Shown here piece by piece: positions 37,002-47,061 of a stretch of 64,000 nt of DNA. Every line of letters begins with the position of its first letter. The first letter of the stretch is position 1. The stretch is taken from assembly GCF_029773605.1 (NCBI RefSeq), contig NZ_CP103807.1, positions 930,001 to 994,000 on the forward strand, read 5' to 3'. Both the position numbers and the translations under genes were made by a program. This DNA comes from Actinobacillus genomosp. 2 (GTDB taxonomy: Bacteria > Pseudomonadota > Gammaproteobacteria > Enterobacterales > Pasteurellaceae). A model generated the notes under the pieces. The model was not told where the DNA came from, ran no database searches, and saw only the letters and a list, made by a program, of their open reading frames with translations.

Positions 37002-37607
37002 TTATCGTGCCTTTGTAATCTGATTGGTTCTCACATCAAACACATCCATTCCGCCGGCAAGGGCGGCTTGGATACCGAGATCGGCATCTTCAAATACCAG
37101 ACAATGTTTAGGCTCTACCCTCAAACGCTCAGCACAGAGTAAAAAGGTTTCTGGTGACGGCTTATGTTGTTTCACATCGTCCGCATCGACAATCGTGTTG
37201 AAATACGGGCGTAGGTTAAATTTATCGAGTAATTTATACGCCTGCACACGGTGAGCGCCTGTACCGACCGCTAACGGCTTTTTGCCCGAATAGTGTTGGA
37301 TAATCTCAAATGCCGGTAGCAACGAGGAATGTTCGTAAGTGAGATCCATCGCAATTTTACGTTTCATTTGCACCACCTCTTCCAGTAATTCCATCGGCAT
37401 ATTCGCTCGTTGCATAATTTCACGCCCAATGGTGTAAGTGGTTGCCCCACCCAATTCATACATTACCGAGCTATCCACTTGATAACCGAAATGTTCGCCG
37501 GTAATTTCCCACGCTTTGGCGTGGCTTGGCATAGTATCAATAATGGTACCGTCCATATCAAAAATAAGTGCCTGATATTGCTCCAAAATTTCTGCACTGA
37601 CTAACAT
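37002..37607 (-). CDS. HAD-superfamily phosphatase, YqaB-like
   Basis: The 201-residue protein has HAD motif I DMDGTIIDT with D17 and D19, cap residues near 35-80, motif II VGTGAHR, motif III K in KHKPSPETF and motif IV EDADLGIQAAL. It fits the YqaB group (fructose-1-phosphate and 6-phosphogluconate phosphatases), though exact substrate cannot be read. It is 9 bases downstream of rdgC. Confidence 0.88.
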   Translation of the reverse strand: MLVSAEILEQYQALIFDMDGTIIDTMPSHAKAWEITGEHFGYQVDSSVMYELGGATTYTIGREIMQRANMPMELLEEVVQMKRKIAMDLTYEHSSLLPAFEIIQHYSGKKPLAVGTGAHRVQAYKLLDKFNLRPYFNTIVDADDVKQHKPSPETFLLCAERLRVEPKHCLVFEDADLGIQAALAGGMDVFDVRTNQITKAR

Positions 37608-37616
37608 AATGCTCTC

Positions 37617-38525
37617 CTAAATACGCTCTTTAATACCGCCAAATTCTTCAATCATTTTTTGAGTAAATAATTTAAGTTCTTCGGTCATCAATAAGAAATC
37701 CGCATCGAAACGTTGAGCAATATCTTCCTTTAAAATATCGTCATTCTTTTCACGCACTTCATCAGCAAATTTCACACGAGAAAGTGTTGCATCTTCATTC
37801 AATACGCACGAGAAATGGTTATCCCAATCAATTGCAAGTTTTGTGACAAATTTGCCCGCTTGTAAATGTTGGGCGATCTCGTCACTTTCCAGATCTTGGC
37901 GTTTACAGCGGATCACGCTGTCTGTATCAAACGATTTCAATTCTGCTTCTTCTAATAAATTTAACCAATTAGGTGTATGTCCTTTGGCAATCCAGTTCGT
38001 CATTACTTCACTTGGTAATAAAGCAAATGAAATCGGCACAACAGGTAATGATCCTAATGTTTTACGCAACAAGGCAAGTGTATCTTCCGCTCGTTTGCTT
38101 GAACCTGCATCGACATAAACTAGCTGTGCATCCAAATCCAACCAAATTGCGGTAAATTGGTGCTTACTAAATGCTCGAGGCAACAACATTGCCACCACAT
38201 CATCTTTGATCGCTTGTTTTTCAGTTTTCTTAAGCTTACGAGCTTCTTTTTCTTCTAAAACGGCAATACGTTCTTCCGTTTCTTTTTTAACCACATTCGC
38301 TGGTAATAACTTATCTTCTTTATGTGAAACCAGTAAAAACTGTTTGCCCTGCGAAAAATGTAATAATTCTGAACCAGAAAGCGGACTCGACCAGCCGAAT
38401 TTACTCATATCGCTTTGTGAACAAGGGGTAAATTTGGTTTGTTGCAGTTGCTCTTCCAGTGAATGACTTTCCAACGAAAGCGGCGAAGTCAGGCGATAAA
38501 TCATGACATTTTTGAACCAGAACAT
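37617..38525 (-). CDS. rdgC: Recombination-associated protein RdgC
   Basis: The 302-residue protein begins MFWFKNVMIYRLT and contains WSSPLSGSELLHFSQGK, YVDAGSSKRAEDTLALLRKTLG and IAQHLQAGKFVTKLAIDWDNHFSCVL, all characteristic of RdgC. It forms a ring-shaped dimer on duplex DNA and inhibits RecA. Same strand as the HAD gene. Confidence 0.94.
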   Translation of the reverse strand: MFWFKNVMIYRLTSPLSLESHSLEEQLQQTKFTPCSQSDMSKFGWSSPLSGSELLHFSQGKQFLLVSHKEDKLLPANVVKKETEERIAVLEEKEARKLKKTEKQAIKDDVVAMLLPRAFSKHQFTAIWLDLDAQLVYVDAGSSKRAEDTLALLRKTLGSLPVVPISFALLPSEVMTNWIAKGHTPNWLNLLEEAELKSFDTDSVIRCKRQDLESDEIAQHLQAGKFVTKLAIDWDNHFSCVLNEDATLSRVKFADEVREKNDDILKEDIAQRFDADFLLMTEELKLFTQKMIEEFGGIKERI

Positions 38526-38683
38526 TTTTATGATCCTTTTAGGGTGTTAGAATGGGCAAAATTCTAACAGATTTCTCTTTTAGGCTCTAATCAAATCTCC
38601 CTAGCACCTCTTTTCTAAAGAGAGGCAGCTTGGGATAGATAAATGATTTATCCCCCCTATTTTCCGCCGAAGCGGTTGCGTAA

Positions 38684-38844
38684 ACTTTTGAAGGCAACTT
38701 TTCGTGTTTGAGTTTACTTGCAAACGAGTTTGAAAAGTTCGCCTCAAAAGTTAGCAATAAGCGTAGGGAGAAGGAAAATCTGGGGTCGCCTTTCTTCAGT
38801 TACTTTTTGATGGTTACTTTCCTTGGTGACGCAAAGAAAGTAAC
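38684..38844. repeat. Intergenic stem-loop repeat between rdgC and proC
   Basis: An imperfect inverted pair (38684-38703 with 38732-38751, each ACTTTTGA...AACTTTTC) encloses GTTTG...CAAAC, and a second perfect 9-bp stem GTTACTTTC/GAAAGTAAC (38813-38821 and 38836-38844) follows. This resembles interspersed non-coding repeats common between Pasteurellaceae genes. The remainder of 38526-38885 has a short hairpin near 38607-38630 and nothing else I can assign; no gene is present. Confidence 0.6.
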
Positions 38845-38885
38845 AAAAAACAGATAATTTATTAACATCAGCTGGAAATATAATA

Positions 38886-39707
38886 ATGAAACACTACCCA
38901 CTTCTAAGCTTTATCGGCACCGGCAATATGGCATACGCCATCATTCAAGGCTTACTCAAAAGCCATTATCCTGCCTCGCAAATTATCGCTTGCAACAAAA
39001 GTAATTTAGATCGCCGAGCGGAATTACAAGCGGTCGGAATTGTGACAAATTTTACCAATCGTGAAGCAGTTGAACAGGCGGAAGTGGTTGTGTTAGCGGT
39101 CAAACCGCAAATGATGGTGGAGGTTTGTAGTGAATTTTCCAACGTAGATTTTTCCAATAAAACCGTAATTTCTGTTGCAGCAGGGATTTCTGTTGCACGT
39201 TTAGAACAGCTTTTACCGAGTGCAAAAAATATTATCCGCACCATGCCGAATACCCCTTCGCTGATTGGTGAAGGAATGACTGGGTTATTTGCCAAAAAAT
39301 CGGTAAATTCAACCGCTTGTCAATTTGCCGAGAGCTTAATGTCAGCGGTCGGAAAATGCTATTGGGTTGAGCAAGAGCAACAAATCAATCATATTATTGC
39401 CGTGACCGGTTCCAGCCCTGCCTATTTCTTCCGTTTTATGGAAGTGATGCAACAAAGTGCAATACAAATGGGATTCAGCGAAGCTGATGCTCGTTTACTG
39501 GTGCAACAAGCCGCATTAGGCGCAGCAAAATTAGTCGAAGCGAATCCAAATACCCCTCTTGCAACATTGCGAGAAAACGTTACTTCAAAAGGTGGAACAA
39601 CGGCTAAAGCATTGGAAGTTTTTGAACAACACGCATTAGCGGAAACAGTCGATCAAGCAATGTGGGCAGCCATTCACCGTGCAGAAGAAATGGAGCAACA
39701 ACTATGA
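38886..39707 (+). CDS. proC: Pyrroline-5-carboxylate reductase ProC
   Basis: The 273-residue enzyme makes proline from pyrroline-5-carboxylate with NAD(P)H. GTGNMA at 11-16 is the dinucleotide-binding start, and SSPAYFFRFME near 178-188 with VTSKGGTTAKALEVFE near 234-249 form the family signature. Its TGA overlaps the ATG of the next gene (ATGA), so the two are coupled. Confidence 0.95.
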   Translation: MKHYPLLSFIGTGNMAYAIIQGLLKSHYPASQIIACNKSNLDRRAELQAVGIVTNFTNREAVEQAEVVVLAVKPQMMVEVCSEFSNVDFSNKTVISVAAGISVARLEQLLPSAKNIIRTMPNTPSLIGEGMTGLFAKKSVNSTACQFAESLMSAVGKCYWVEQEQQINHIIAVTGSSPAYFFRFMEVMQQSAIQMGFSEADARLLVQQAALGAAKLVEANPNTPLATLRENVTSKGGTTAKALEVFEQHALAETVDQAMWAAIHRAEEMEQQL

Positions 39708-40858
39708 TAAAACCAACCCCATTCCAATGGGCAGCATTTAACTTCTTTGGCTTCTTTTGTGCCTATGGCGTTTTTTTACCCTTTATGCCTGTATGGCTAA
39801 AACAGTATGGCTATAGTACCGAGATGATCGGTTTACTCGCTTCATTCGGCTATCTATTCCGTTTTGTCGGCGGAATGTTGTCATCACAACAGGTTAAATC
39901 CTCCAATCAATTAATTCCAACCGCACGTATACTCACGTTATTAAATCTGCTTGCGATTATTCTCATTGTGTGGTCGGTAGATTCTATTTGGTTGCTATTC
40001 CCTGCGTTGATGCTTTTCCATATTTTTAACGCCGGTGCAATGCCGATTGGTGACAGTATCGCTTCGCTTTGGCAACAACAAGTCGGCATTGATTACGGCA
40101 AAGCCCGTTTATTCGGCTCAATCGCTTTTGTGGTTGGCTCATTGAGTACAGGCTATTTAAGCAGCTGGCTAGGAGAAGATTCGATTATTTGGATTATGTT
40201 CAGTTTCTTTATCTTATTAGGTTGTGGGCAATTACTTACACCTAAAGTTAGCTTTGAAAATCAACAAGATAAGAAATCCTCCTCAAATCTCAGCTATTGG
40301 CAAATACTCAAAGAACCGACTACATTACGAATGATGCTAGCGATTTCGTTAATCCTTGGTTCACACGCCGCTTACTATATTTATAGTACGATTCATTGGT
40401 CGGCAGCCGGTATTTCCACTCAAACCAGCAGCTTGTTATGGGGTTTTGCGGTATGTGCCGAAATTTTATTTTTCTTATTTTCTAACCGTTTATTTAAATC
40501 GTGGCGTATTTCTCACTTAATGATCATTGCGAGTGTGATTGCGATTATTCGCTGGTCAATTTTAGCGTCAACCACTGAAATTAGCCTATTGGCGATCTCA
40601 CAAACATTTCATGCCATCACATTCGGTATGGCTCACTATGCAATGATTCGCTATATTTCTGCTCAAGATCCGGAAAAAATCACCAAATTACAAGGCTTAT
40701 ATTTTGCGTTATCGAATTGTGGCTTTACAGCAATCTTTACCTTTATATCAGGTATGCTGTACCAAGATAATCCAAATTTTGTCTTCTGGTTGATGGCGAT
40801 TATCGTTATACCGGCAATTTTAATCGTACCGAAAAAATTTAATGCCACATTGCGTTAA
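39704..40858 (+). CDS. MFS transporter, HcaT-like (phenylpropionate/nucleoside permease type)
   Basis: From the ATG at 39704 the product is 384 residues with 12 hydrophobic segments. FFGFFCAYGVFLPFMPVWLKQYGYS and GDSIASLWQQQVGIDYGKARLFGSIAFVVGS are typical of the HcaT/LacY-related permeases. Substrate not predicted. Start chosen because the reading overlapping proC by 14 further codons lacks family support and the ATGA junction is a usual coupling. Confidence 0.85.
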   Translation: MIKPTPFQWAAFNFFGFFCAYGVFLPFMPVWLKQYGYSTEMIGLLASFGYLFRFVGGMLSSQQVKSSNQLIPTARILTLLNLLAIILIVWSVDSIWLLFPALMLFHIFNAGAMPIGDSIASLWQQQVGIDYGKARLFGSIAFVVGSLSTGYLSSWLGEDSIIWIMFSFFILLGCGQLLTPKVSFENQQDKKSSSNLSYWQILKEPTTLRMMLAISLILGSHAAYYIYSTIHWSAAGISTQTSSLLWGFAVCAEILFFLFSNRLFKSWRISHLMIIASVIAIIRWSILASTTEISLLAISQTFHAITFGMAHYAMIRYISAQDPEKITKLQGLYFALSNCGFTAIFTFISGMLYQDNPNFVFWLMAIIVIPAILIVPKKFNATLR

Positions 40859-40868
40859 TCAAAAAATA

Positions 40869-40909
40869 AGCGGTCATTTTTTGCTAAAAATTAACAAGAA
40901 ATGACCGCT
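40869..40909. terminator. Uptake-sequence inverted pair between convergent genes
   Basis: AGCGGTCATTT (40869-40879) and AAATGACCGCT (40899-40909) pair perfectly; the element lies between the MFS gene and mnmA. Confidence 0.65.
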
Positions 40910-40928
40910 ATTTATTGTAAATAATGAC

Positions 40929-42098
40929 TTACTTTAATTGCTCTTCAATGACTCCACCGCCTAAGCAAACCTCACCTTGATAGAAAACCGCCGATTGTCC
41001 TGGTGTTACTGCAATTTGCGGTTCATCAAAAATTACTCGAATCGTATCATCATCTATCGGTTGAATTTCACAGGCGATATCCGTTTGGCGATAACGTGTT
41101 TTAACCGTGCAACGTAGATTTTCACGAATCGGTTGACGCTCCACCCAATGTAACTGAGTTGCGATTAAACCGCTTGAAAGTAATGCCGAATTATCATGAC
41201 CTTGTGCCACAACTAACACATTATTGATGAGGTCTTTTTCGACTACATAAAACGGCTCTTCGCTCAAGCCTTTCACGCCGCCAATCCCTAAACCTTTACG
41301 CTGACCGAGCGTGTGATACATTAAACCGTCATGGCGACCGACTACTTTACCGTCCACCGTTCTGATCTCACCCGGTTGTGCCGGTAAATAACGTGCTAAG
41401 AAATCTTTAAATTTACGTTCACCGATAAAACAAATACCGGTTGAATCTTTTTTCTTCGCTGTCGCTAAGCCAAGATCTTCAGCAATTTGACGGACAATCG
41501 GTTTCTCAATATCACCCACCAGGAATAGGCTCTGCCCTACTTGCTTATGGCTTAGTGTGTAAAGGAAATAACTTTGATCTTTATTTGCATCTAAACCACG
41601 TAATAATTGAGCATTATTATCATTACCGCTACGGCGTACATAATGACCGGTCGCAATATAATCCGCACCTAAATCTTCCGCCGCATATTCTAAAAAGGCT
41701 TTAAATTTGATTTCTTTATTACAAAGAATATCCGGATTTGGTGTACGACCTGCTTTATATTCGTTTAAGAAATGCTCGAAAACATTATCCCAATACTCTG
41801 CGGCAAAGTTGATTTTATGCAGTTTCATACCCAGTTTATCTGCCACCGCTTGAGCATCGGCTAAATCTGCCGCTGCGGTACAATAATCAGTATCATCGTC
41901 TTCTTCCCAGTTTTTCATAAACAGGCCTTCAACTTGATAACCTTGTTGTTGCAGAATAAAAGCGGATACTGATGAATCTACGCCACCGGACATTCCAATA
42001 ATCACTTTCTTTTTCGCATTCTCCGCTAATTGCTCAGCGGTTAATTTAGCAAAGTGAGTATCATAAGTTTTTGAGCTAAGTTGAGTTTGATTTGTCAT
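40929..42098 (-). CDS. mnmA: tRNA-specific 2-thiouridylase MnmA
   Basis: From the ATG at 42098 ([17 protein letters not shown] upstream) the enzyme is 389 residues. The ATP-binding PP-loop SGGVDSS is at 37-43, catalytic cysteines are C126 ([12 protein letters not shown]) and C223 (TGICFIG), and the C-terminal barrel follows. It thiolates U34 of tRNA-Lys, Glu and Gln, so the Gln(TTG) tRNAs above are among its substrates. About 20 residues precede [11 protein letters not shown] relative to E. coli. Confidence 0.95.
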   Translation of the reverse strand: MTNQTQLSSKTYDTHFAKLTAEQLAENAKKKVIIGMSGGVDSSVSAFILQQQGYQVEGLFMKNWEEDDDTDYCTAAADLADAQAVADKLGMKLHKINFAAEYWDNVFEHFLNEYKAGRTPNPDILCNKEIKFKAFLEYAAEDLGADYIATGHYVRRSGNDNNAQLLRGLDANKDQSYFLYTLSHKQVGQSLFLVGDIEKPIVRQIAEDLGLATAKKKDSTGICFIGERKFKDFLARYLPAQPGEIRTVDGKVVGRHDGLMYHTLGQRKGLGIGGVKGLSEEPFYVVEKDLINNVLVVAQGHDNSALLSSGLIATQLHWVERQPIRENLRCTVKTRYRQTDIACEIQPIDDDTIRVIFDEPQIAVTPGQSAVFYQGEVCLGGGVIEEQLK

Positions 42099-42154
42099 AA
42101 TTCTCCCGTAACTTCGGTTAAGGCGAAGCACATTGGTTAATGTTAAATAAAATA

Positions 42155-42196
42155 CAAGCGGTGAAAAAATCAAAAATTTTTGCTTTTCACCGCTTG
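42155..42196 (-). terminator. Uptake-sequence inverted pair after nqrM
   Basis: CAAGCGGTGAAAA (42155-42167) and TTTTCACCGCTTG (42184-42196) pair perfectly over 13 bases; located downstream of nqrM and upstream of mnmA, both on the minus strand. Confidence 0.7.
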
Positions 42197-42201
42197 CTAT
42201 G

Positions 42202-42320
42202 AATCTCCCTAACCCCTCTTTGCAAAAGAGGGGGACTATAACTGAGCATAAATAAACAACAAAGCTATCATCAATTAAAAGAAAACTCCCCTCTTTAATA
42301 AAGAGGGGATGGGGGAGATT
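42202..42320. repeat. Intergenic repeat with nested CCCCTCTTT/AAAGAGGGG hairpins
   Basis: Outer arms AATCTCCCT-aaccCCTCTTT and AAAGAGGGG-atggGGGAGATT face each other, with two internal hairpins (42213-42233 and 42288-42308). A related copy is at about 38596-38630. Function could be termination or RNA processing of the nqr transcript. Confidence 0.55.
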
Positions 42321-42326
42321 TTAAAA

Positions 42327-42572
42327 TTATTTTACTTCATAAAATTGCGGTTCTTTACTAAAGCGTGCAACTTCTTCGGGATCCGCCGTACCGTCCGCCA
42401 TTTTAGCTTTTAGATTGTCACAAGGCTCTTCACAGTCACACATTTTTTTCATCCCTAATGCGGTAATTCCACCACAGCTGCCTTTAATTGTTTTGCCTTT
42501 TACGATAAAACCAATCGACATTGCAAAAATCACGGCAACAAAAAAGCCGAAAGTAATTAATAATGTTTCCAT
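42327..42572 (-). CDS. nqrM: Na+-NQR maturation protein NqrM
   Basis: The 81-residue protein has an N-terminal membrane segment (4-24) and a cysteine-rich tail (GSCGG, MCDCEEPCDN) typical of NqrM (DUF539). It is needed for maturation of the Na+-NQR, probably for delivery of iron to the NqrD/E cysteines. It is the last gene of the nqr cluster, 12 bases after apbE. Confidence 0.92.
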   Translation of the reverse strand: METLLITFGFFVAVIFAMSIGFIVKGKTIKGSCGGITALGMKKMCDCEEPCDNLKAKMADGTADPEEVARFSKEPQFYEVK

Positions 42573-42584
42573 TGTTTACTCCAA

Positions 42585-43616
42585 TTATTTTTGGTTAATT
42601 AATTTTTCAAATTCGCTCGACATTTTGGTTTCAAACGTCTCGCCGTTCTTGATGATTAGAAATACCGCTAGCTTTTCACGTTCAGCCACTTCTAACGCTT
42701 TTTCCGGTCCTAACACGAATAAACCAGTTGATAAACCGTCCGCTGTCATTGTAGTCGGGGCAAATACGGTAATCGAAGCTAATTTATGGCTAACCGGGCG
42801 TAATTCTTTCGGATTGATAATATGAGAAAGGCGATTACCTTGTTCGTCTTCGAAATAATTGCGGTAATTACCGGATGTCGCCATACCTAGATTGTGTAAC
42901 GGTACGGTAATCTGTGCTGCCTGCCCTTGTGCTAGCGTTGGCTGCTCAATCGCAATACGCCAATCAACACCCTGTAAATTTTTCCCTTTACCTCGCAACT
43001 CACCACCGATTTCCACCAAATAATTGGCTAAACCGAGGCTTTCCAAATGTTCCGCCAATTTATCTACACCAAAACCTTTTGCGATCGAAGAAAGATCTAA
43101 ATAAAGGTTTGGTACTGATTTCATCAATACGTTACCGCTTACGCTTAATTTCTCAATTCCGACACTCGAGGCAAACTCGGCAATCTGTGCTGCACTCGGT
43201 GCCTTATTTAAGCGTTTATCCGGACCAAATCCCCATAAATTTACTAGCTTACCAACCGTGACATCTAATGCCCCTTCGGTTACCTTATTTAATCGGATAG
43301 CTTCACGCACAACTTTAGCAAAATCCGGTGAAATTTGTACCGCTTTATCTGCTTCTTGCATCGCATTAAAGCGACTGATCTGCGAATCCGGTTGATAAGT
43401 GGACATTTCATTATTCACTTGCTTAAGCAGAGTGTCTAACGTCTTTTGTACTTCCTCCGATTTGGGAAGATTTTGTAACTTACCGTCATCAATATATTTA
43501 ACCGTATAAGTTGTACCCATTGTTTTACCTTGTAAGGTAACCTGCTCCGGAGCTTTGTTACAAGCGGTTAAAAAAATTGCCGATATTGCAAAAATTAAAA
43601 TAGATTTAAGTTTCAA
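42585..43616 (-). CDS. apbE: FAD:protein FMN transferase ApbE
   Basis: The start is a TTG at 43616 with AGAGG six bases upstream; this gives 343 residues that begin with a lipoprotein signal (MKLKSILIFAISAIFLTAC, cysteine at 19). ApbE attaches FMN to threonines of NqrB, NqrC, RnfD and RnfG. TMGTTYTVKY, GALDVTVGKLVNLWGFGP, LYLDLSSIAKGFGVDKLAEHL and EIGGELRGKG are its signatures. A longer TTG reading to 43661 has no ribosome site. Confidence 0.92.
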   Translation of the reverse strand: MKLKSILIFAISAIFLTACNKAPEQVTLQGKTMGTTYTVKYIDDGKLQNLPKSEEVQKTLDTLLKQVNNEMSTYQPDSQISRFNAMQEADKAVQISPDFAKVVREAIRLNKVTEGALDVTVGKLVNLWGFGPDKRLNKAPSAAQIAEFASSVGIEKLSVSGNVLMKSVPNLYLDLSSIAKGFGVDKLAEHLESLGLANYLVEIGGELRGKGKNLQGVDWRIAIEQPTLAQGQAAQITVPLHNLGMATSGNYRNYFEDEQGNRLSHIINPKELRPVSHKLASITVFAPTTMTADGLSTGLFVLGPEKALEVAEREKLAVFLIIKNGETFETKMSSEFEKLINQK

Positions 43617-43741
43617 ATTAAACCTCTTTATTTTGGTACGTAAGATTTTTAAACAAGCCAATCTGCTCGCCCTTATAAATTAAAATTACTATTGAAAAAG
43701 ACTGCACTAGCAAACTTTTTCACTAACAATTTAAAGCACTT

Positions 43742-43785
43742 CAAGCGGTGTAATTTACAAAAGACTTTGCAAATCACACCGCTTG
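43742..43785 (-). terminator. Uptake-sequence inverted pair between nqrF and apbE
   Basis: CAAGCGGTGT (43742-43751) and ACACCGCTTG (43776-43785) pair perfectly in the gap between nqrF and apbE. It could reduce transcription of apbE and nqrM relative to nqrABCDEF. Confidence 0.6.
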
Positions 43786-43824
43786 TAAATCAGGGAGCAT
43801 TTACCCCCTGTGTTCTATTTGGTA

Positions 43825-45054
43825 TTAACCACCAAAATCATCTAATAAGATGTTTTCGTCCTCAACACCTAAGCTCTTCAGCATACCGATTACCGCTGCA
43901 TTCATTACTGGTGGACCACACATATAGTATTCACAGTCTTCCGGTGCTTCATGATTTTTCAGATAGTTTTCATAAAGTACGTTGTGAATAAAGCCTGTGT
44001 AACCAGTCCAGTTATCTTCCGGTAACGCATCTGAAAGTGCTACATGCCATACGAAGTTATCGTTTTCAGCTGCTAATTGGTCAAAGTCTTCTTGGTAGAA
44101 GATTTCACGTTTAGAACGAGCACCATACCAGAACGACATTTTACGTTTAGATTTTAAACGTTTTAATTGGTCAAAGATATGTGAACGCATTGGTGCCATA
44201 CCTGCACCACCACCGATAAATACCATTTCATTGTCGGTTTCTTTCGCGAAGAATTCACCGAACGGACCAGAAATCGTTACTTTATCACCTGCTTTTAATG
44301 ACCAAATGTATGAAGACATTTGACCTGGTGGAACATCAGGATTACGTGGTGGAGGTGTTGCGATACGCACATTTAGCATAATAATGCCTTTCTCTTCCGG
44401 ATATGAAGCCATTGAGTAAGCACGAATAATATGCTCATCCACTTTTGACACATAACGCCATAAGTTAAATTTATCCCAGTCTTCGTGATACTCTTTCGGA
44501 ATATCGAAGTCTTTATAATTAACTGTATGAGGTTCCGCTTCGATTTGGATATAACCACCCGCACGGAAAGGCACTTCTTCGCCTTCAGGAATTTGAAGTT
44601 TAAGCTCTTTGATGAAGGTTGCTTTGTTATCGTTAGAAATAACAGTACATTCCCATTTTTTCACACCAAAGATTTCTTCCGGAAGTTCAACATCCATTGA
44701 AGATTTCACATTTACCTGACACGCTAAACGCCAACCTTCTTTCGCTTCTTTCTTCGAAATATGCGATAACTCGGTTGGAAGAATTTCACCGCCACCAGAT
44801 TTTACTTGTACTCGACATTGACCACATGAGCCACCACCGCCACAAGCTGACGATACGAAAATACCTTTGCTCGCTAAAGCACCAAGTAATTTACCACCCG
44901 CCGGAAGCGTAATACCTTTTGCAGGATCGTTGTTGATTGAGATGGTAATATCACCTGAATCGACTAATTTTGATTTAGCGAAAAGAATAATCACCGCAAG
45001 CACTAATACCAGAGCAGTAAATGCGATAATACCGAAAATAAAATTACTATCCAC
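43825..45054 (-). CDS. nqrF: Na+-translocating NADH:quinone reductase subunit NqrF
   Basis: The 409-residue subunit is the NADH entry point. It has an N-terminal span (3-25), a 2Fe-2S ferredoxin domain with C71, C77, C80 and C112, and a ferredoxin-reductase domain: [13 protein letters not shown] for [15 protein letters not shown] near 278-289 for NADH and a C-terminal FGG. Electrons then pass to NqrD/E and NqrC. Confidence 0.97.
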   Translation of the reverse strand: MDSNFIFGIIAFTALVLVLAVIILFAKSKLVDSGDITISINNDPAKGITLPAGGKLLGALASKGIFVSSACGGGGSCGQCRVQVKSGGGEILPTELSHISKKEAKEGWRLACQVNVKSSMDVELPEEIFGVKKWECTVISNDNKATFIKELKLQIPEGEEVPFRAGGYIQIEAEPHTVNYKDFDIPKEYHEDWDKFNLWRYVSKVDEHIIRAYSMASYPEEKGIIMLNVRIATPPPRNPDVPPGQMSSYIWSLKAGDKVTISGPFGEFFAKETDNEMVFIGGGAGMAPMRSHIFDQLKRLKSKRKMSFWYGARSKREIFYQEDFDQLAAENDNFVWHVALSDALPEDNWTGYTGFIHNVLYENYLKNHEAPEDCEYYMCGPPVMNAAVIGMLKSLGVEDENILLDDFGG

Positions 45055-45064
45055 GATATGCTCC

Positions 45065-45661
45065 TTATAATTGAATGCCTGAGAATGACATAAAGCCTAA
45101 TGCCATTAAGCCTACAGTAATAAAGGTAATACCTAAACCACGTAAACCAGCCGGCACATCAGAATATTTCATTTTTTCAGTTAAACCTGCTAATGCGACG
45201 ATGGCTAACATCCAGCCCGTACCTGCACCGATACCATAAACTACCGATTCTGTGAAGTTATATTCACGTTGAACCATGAATGATACGCCACCAAAAATCG
45301 CACAGTTTACGGTAATTAGTGGTAAGAAGATACCTAATGCACTATATAATGCAGGGAAAAACTTATCCAATACCATTTCTAAGATTTGGACAAGTGCTGC
45401 AATCACACCAATGAATGTGATGAAGTTTAAGAAACTTAAATCTACACCTTCAACTAGTGCACCGTCTTTTAATACATGCGTATAAACTAATTGGTTTGCC
45501 GGTACGGAAATACCCAATACCACGATTACCGCAACACCTAAACCAAAAGCAGTTGAAACTTTCTTAGACACCGCAAGGAATGTACACATACCAAGGAAGA
45601 AAGAAAGTGCCATATTCTCAATGAATACAGACTTAACAAATAGACTTAAATAATGTTCCAT
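45065..45661 (-). CDS. nqrE: Na+-NQR subunit NqrE
   Basis: A 198-residue membrane subunit with six spans; [11 protein letters not shown] near the start and [13 protein letters not shown] near 111-123 carry the cysteines that hold the intramembrane iron site. It is homologous to RnfA at 31.3 kb. Confidence 0.96.
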   Translation of the reverse strand: MEHYLSLFVKSVFIENMALSFFLGMCTFLAVSKKVSTAFGLGVAVIVVLGISVPANQLVYTHVLKDGALVEGVDLSFLNFITFIGVIAALVQILEMVLDKFFPALYSALGIFLPLITVNCAIFGGVSFMVQREYNFTESVVYGIGAGTGWMLAIVALAGLTEKMKYSDVPAGLRGLGITFITVGLMALGFMSFSGIQL

Positions 45662-45662
45662 C

Positions 45663-46286
45663 TTATTTCTCCACTTGCTCTGGTTTCCATGTACGAATAC
45701 CCCAAATCACAAAACCGATAATGAAGAACGCACTTGGTGCTAATAAGAATAAACCGTTTGCTTGATACCAGCCACCGTCTTGGATCGTTTGTAGAATGGT
45801 GACACCGAATAATTTACCTGAACCGATTAATTCACGTAAAAATGCAACGATGAGCAACATCGCACCGTAACCTAAACCATTACCGATACCGTCAACAAAA
45901 CTTTCTACTGGGCTTGATTTCATTGCAAATGCTTCAGCACGACCCATTACGATACAGTTAGTAATGATAAGACCTACGAATACAGAAAGCTGTTTTGATA
46001 AGTCATATGCATATGCACGTAAAATTTGGTCAACTAAGATTACAAGTGATGCAATGATAGCCATTTGTACAATGATACGGATACTATTTGGAATATAGTT
46101 GCGAATCATTGAAATAAACATACTAGAGAAAGCAGTAACTAAACTTACTGCAATCGCCATTACTACCGCTGTTTGTAACTGAGTCGTTACCGCTAATGCA
46201 GAACAGATACCTAAGATCTGTAATGCAATCGGGTTGTTATCCGCGATTGGAGATAACAATAACTTTTTAAGATTGTTACTCGCCAT
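45663..46286 (-). CDS. nqrD: Na+-NQR subunit NqrD
   Basis: A 207-residue six-span subunit, the NqrE partner: [20 protein letters not shown] near the start and [15 protein letters not shown] in the middle carry the paired cysteine. It is homologous to RnfE. One base separates it from nqrE and it abuts nqrC. Confidence 0.96.
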   Translation of the reverse strand: MASNNLKKLLLSPIADNNPIALQILGICSALAVTTQLQTAVVMAIAVSLVTAFSSMFISMIRNYIPNSIRIIVQMAIIASLVILVDQILRAYAYDLSKQLSVFVGLIITNCIVMGRAEAFAMKSSPVESFVDGIGNGLGYGAMLLIVAFLRELIGSGKLFGVTILQTIQDGGWYQANGLFLLAPSAFFIIGFVIWGIRTWKPEQVEK

Positions 46287-47059
46287 TAGTTAGCTCCCAT
46301 TGCTGCTTTGAATTTCGCTAAATATGGACCGAAACCGTTAGCACCGAACCAATATTTGAATGAGCCATCAACACCGTTTGAAGTTAATGTCGCACCAGAT
46401 AAGCCATCAACACCGTGATCTTTATCTGCTGACGCACCTTTACCTACGGTTAATGCTACTTCATTGTTTGCGTTGAATAATTTCTTACCTACAAAGTTTT
46501 TCTGCCAGTTAGGGTTAGCAATTTCACCACCAAGACCGGCCGTTTCACCTTGTTCATAATAAGTAATACCATTTACCGTATTCGCATCCGGTTGAACCGC
46601 AACAAAGCCGTACATAATTGACCATAAACCGTTACCGTACATAGGAAGTACCACTTGGCTTACTTTACCTGCTTCGTCTTTTACTAAATAAACTTCTGCA
46701 TATTTAGCACGTACTTTGATATTCGCTTTATCATCAGCCGGATTGATCGCTACATTTTGTGCAGGATCTTTCGCCGCTACTTTCGCATCAAAGTTAGTTA
46801 CACCTTCAACATAATCGCCGCTTGCTAAATCAACAATTTTCGGCTCAATGAATTTAGCGTAGGTTTCTTGCACATTGGTATTTTCTTGCATTAAACCTGC
46901 CGCTTGTAAGATGTTTTTCTGTTTATCAAGTTGTTTCTGAATATCTTGTGTTGGTTTTAATAACACAGCAGCACCTGCTACGATAAGAGAACAGATTAAA
47001 CTTAATAACACAACAACGGTTAGAGTACCGCTTACGCTATCTTTATTAAATTTAGCCAT
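46286..47059 (-). CDS. nqrC: Na+-NQR subunit NqrC
   Basis: The 257-residue subunit has one N-terminal span (13-33) and a periplasmic domain with covalent FMN on T224 in [25 protein letters not shown] near 172-187 is conserved. ApbE encoded downstream attaches the flavin. Confidence 0.96.
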   Translation of the reverse strand: MAKFNKDSVSGTLTVVVLLSLICSLIVAGAAVLLKPTQDIQKQLDKQKNILQAAGLMQENTNVQETYAKFIEPKIVDLASGDYVEGVTNFDAKVAAKDPAQNVAINPADDKANIKVRAKYAEVYLVKDEAGKVSQVVLPMYGNGLWSIMYGFVAVQPDANTVNGITYYEQGETAGLGGEIANPNWQKNFVGKKLFNANNEVALTVGKGASADKDHGVDGLSGATLTSNGVDGSFKYWFGANGFGPYLAKFKAAMGAN

Positions 47060-47061
47060 TT

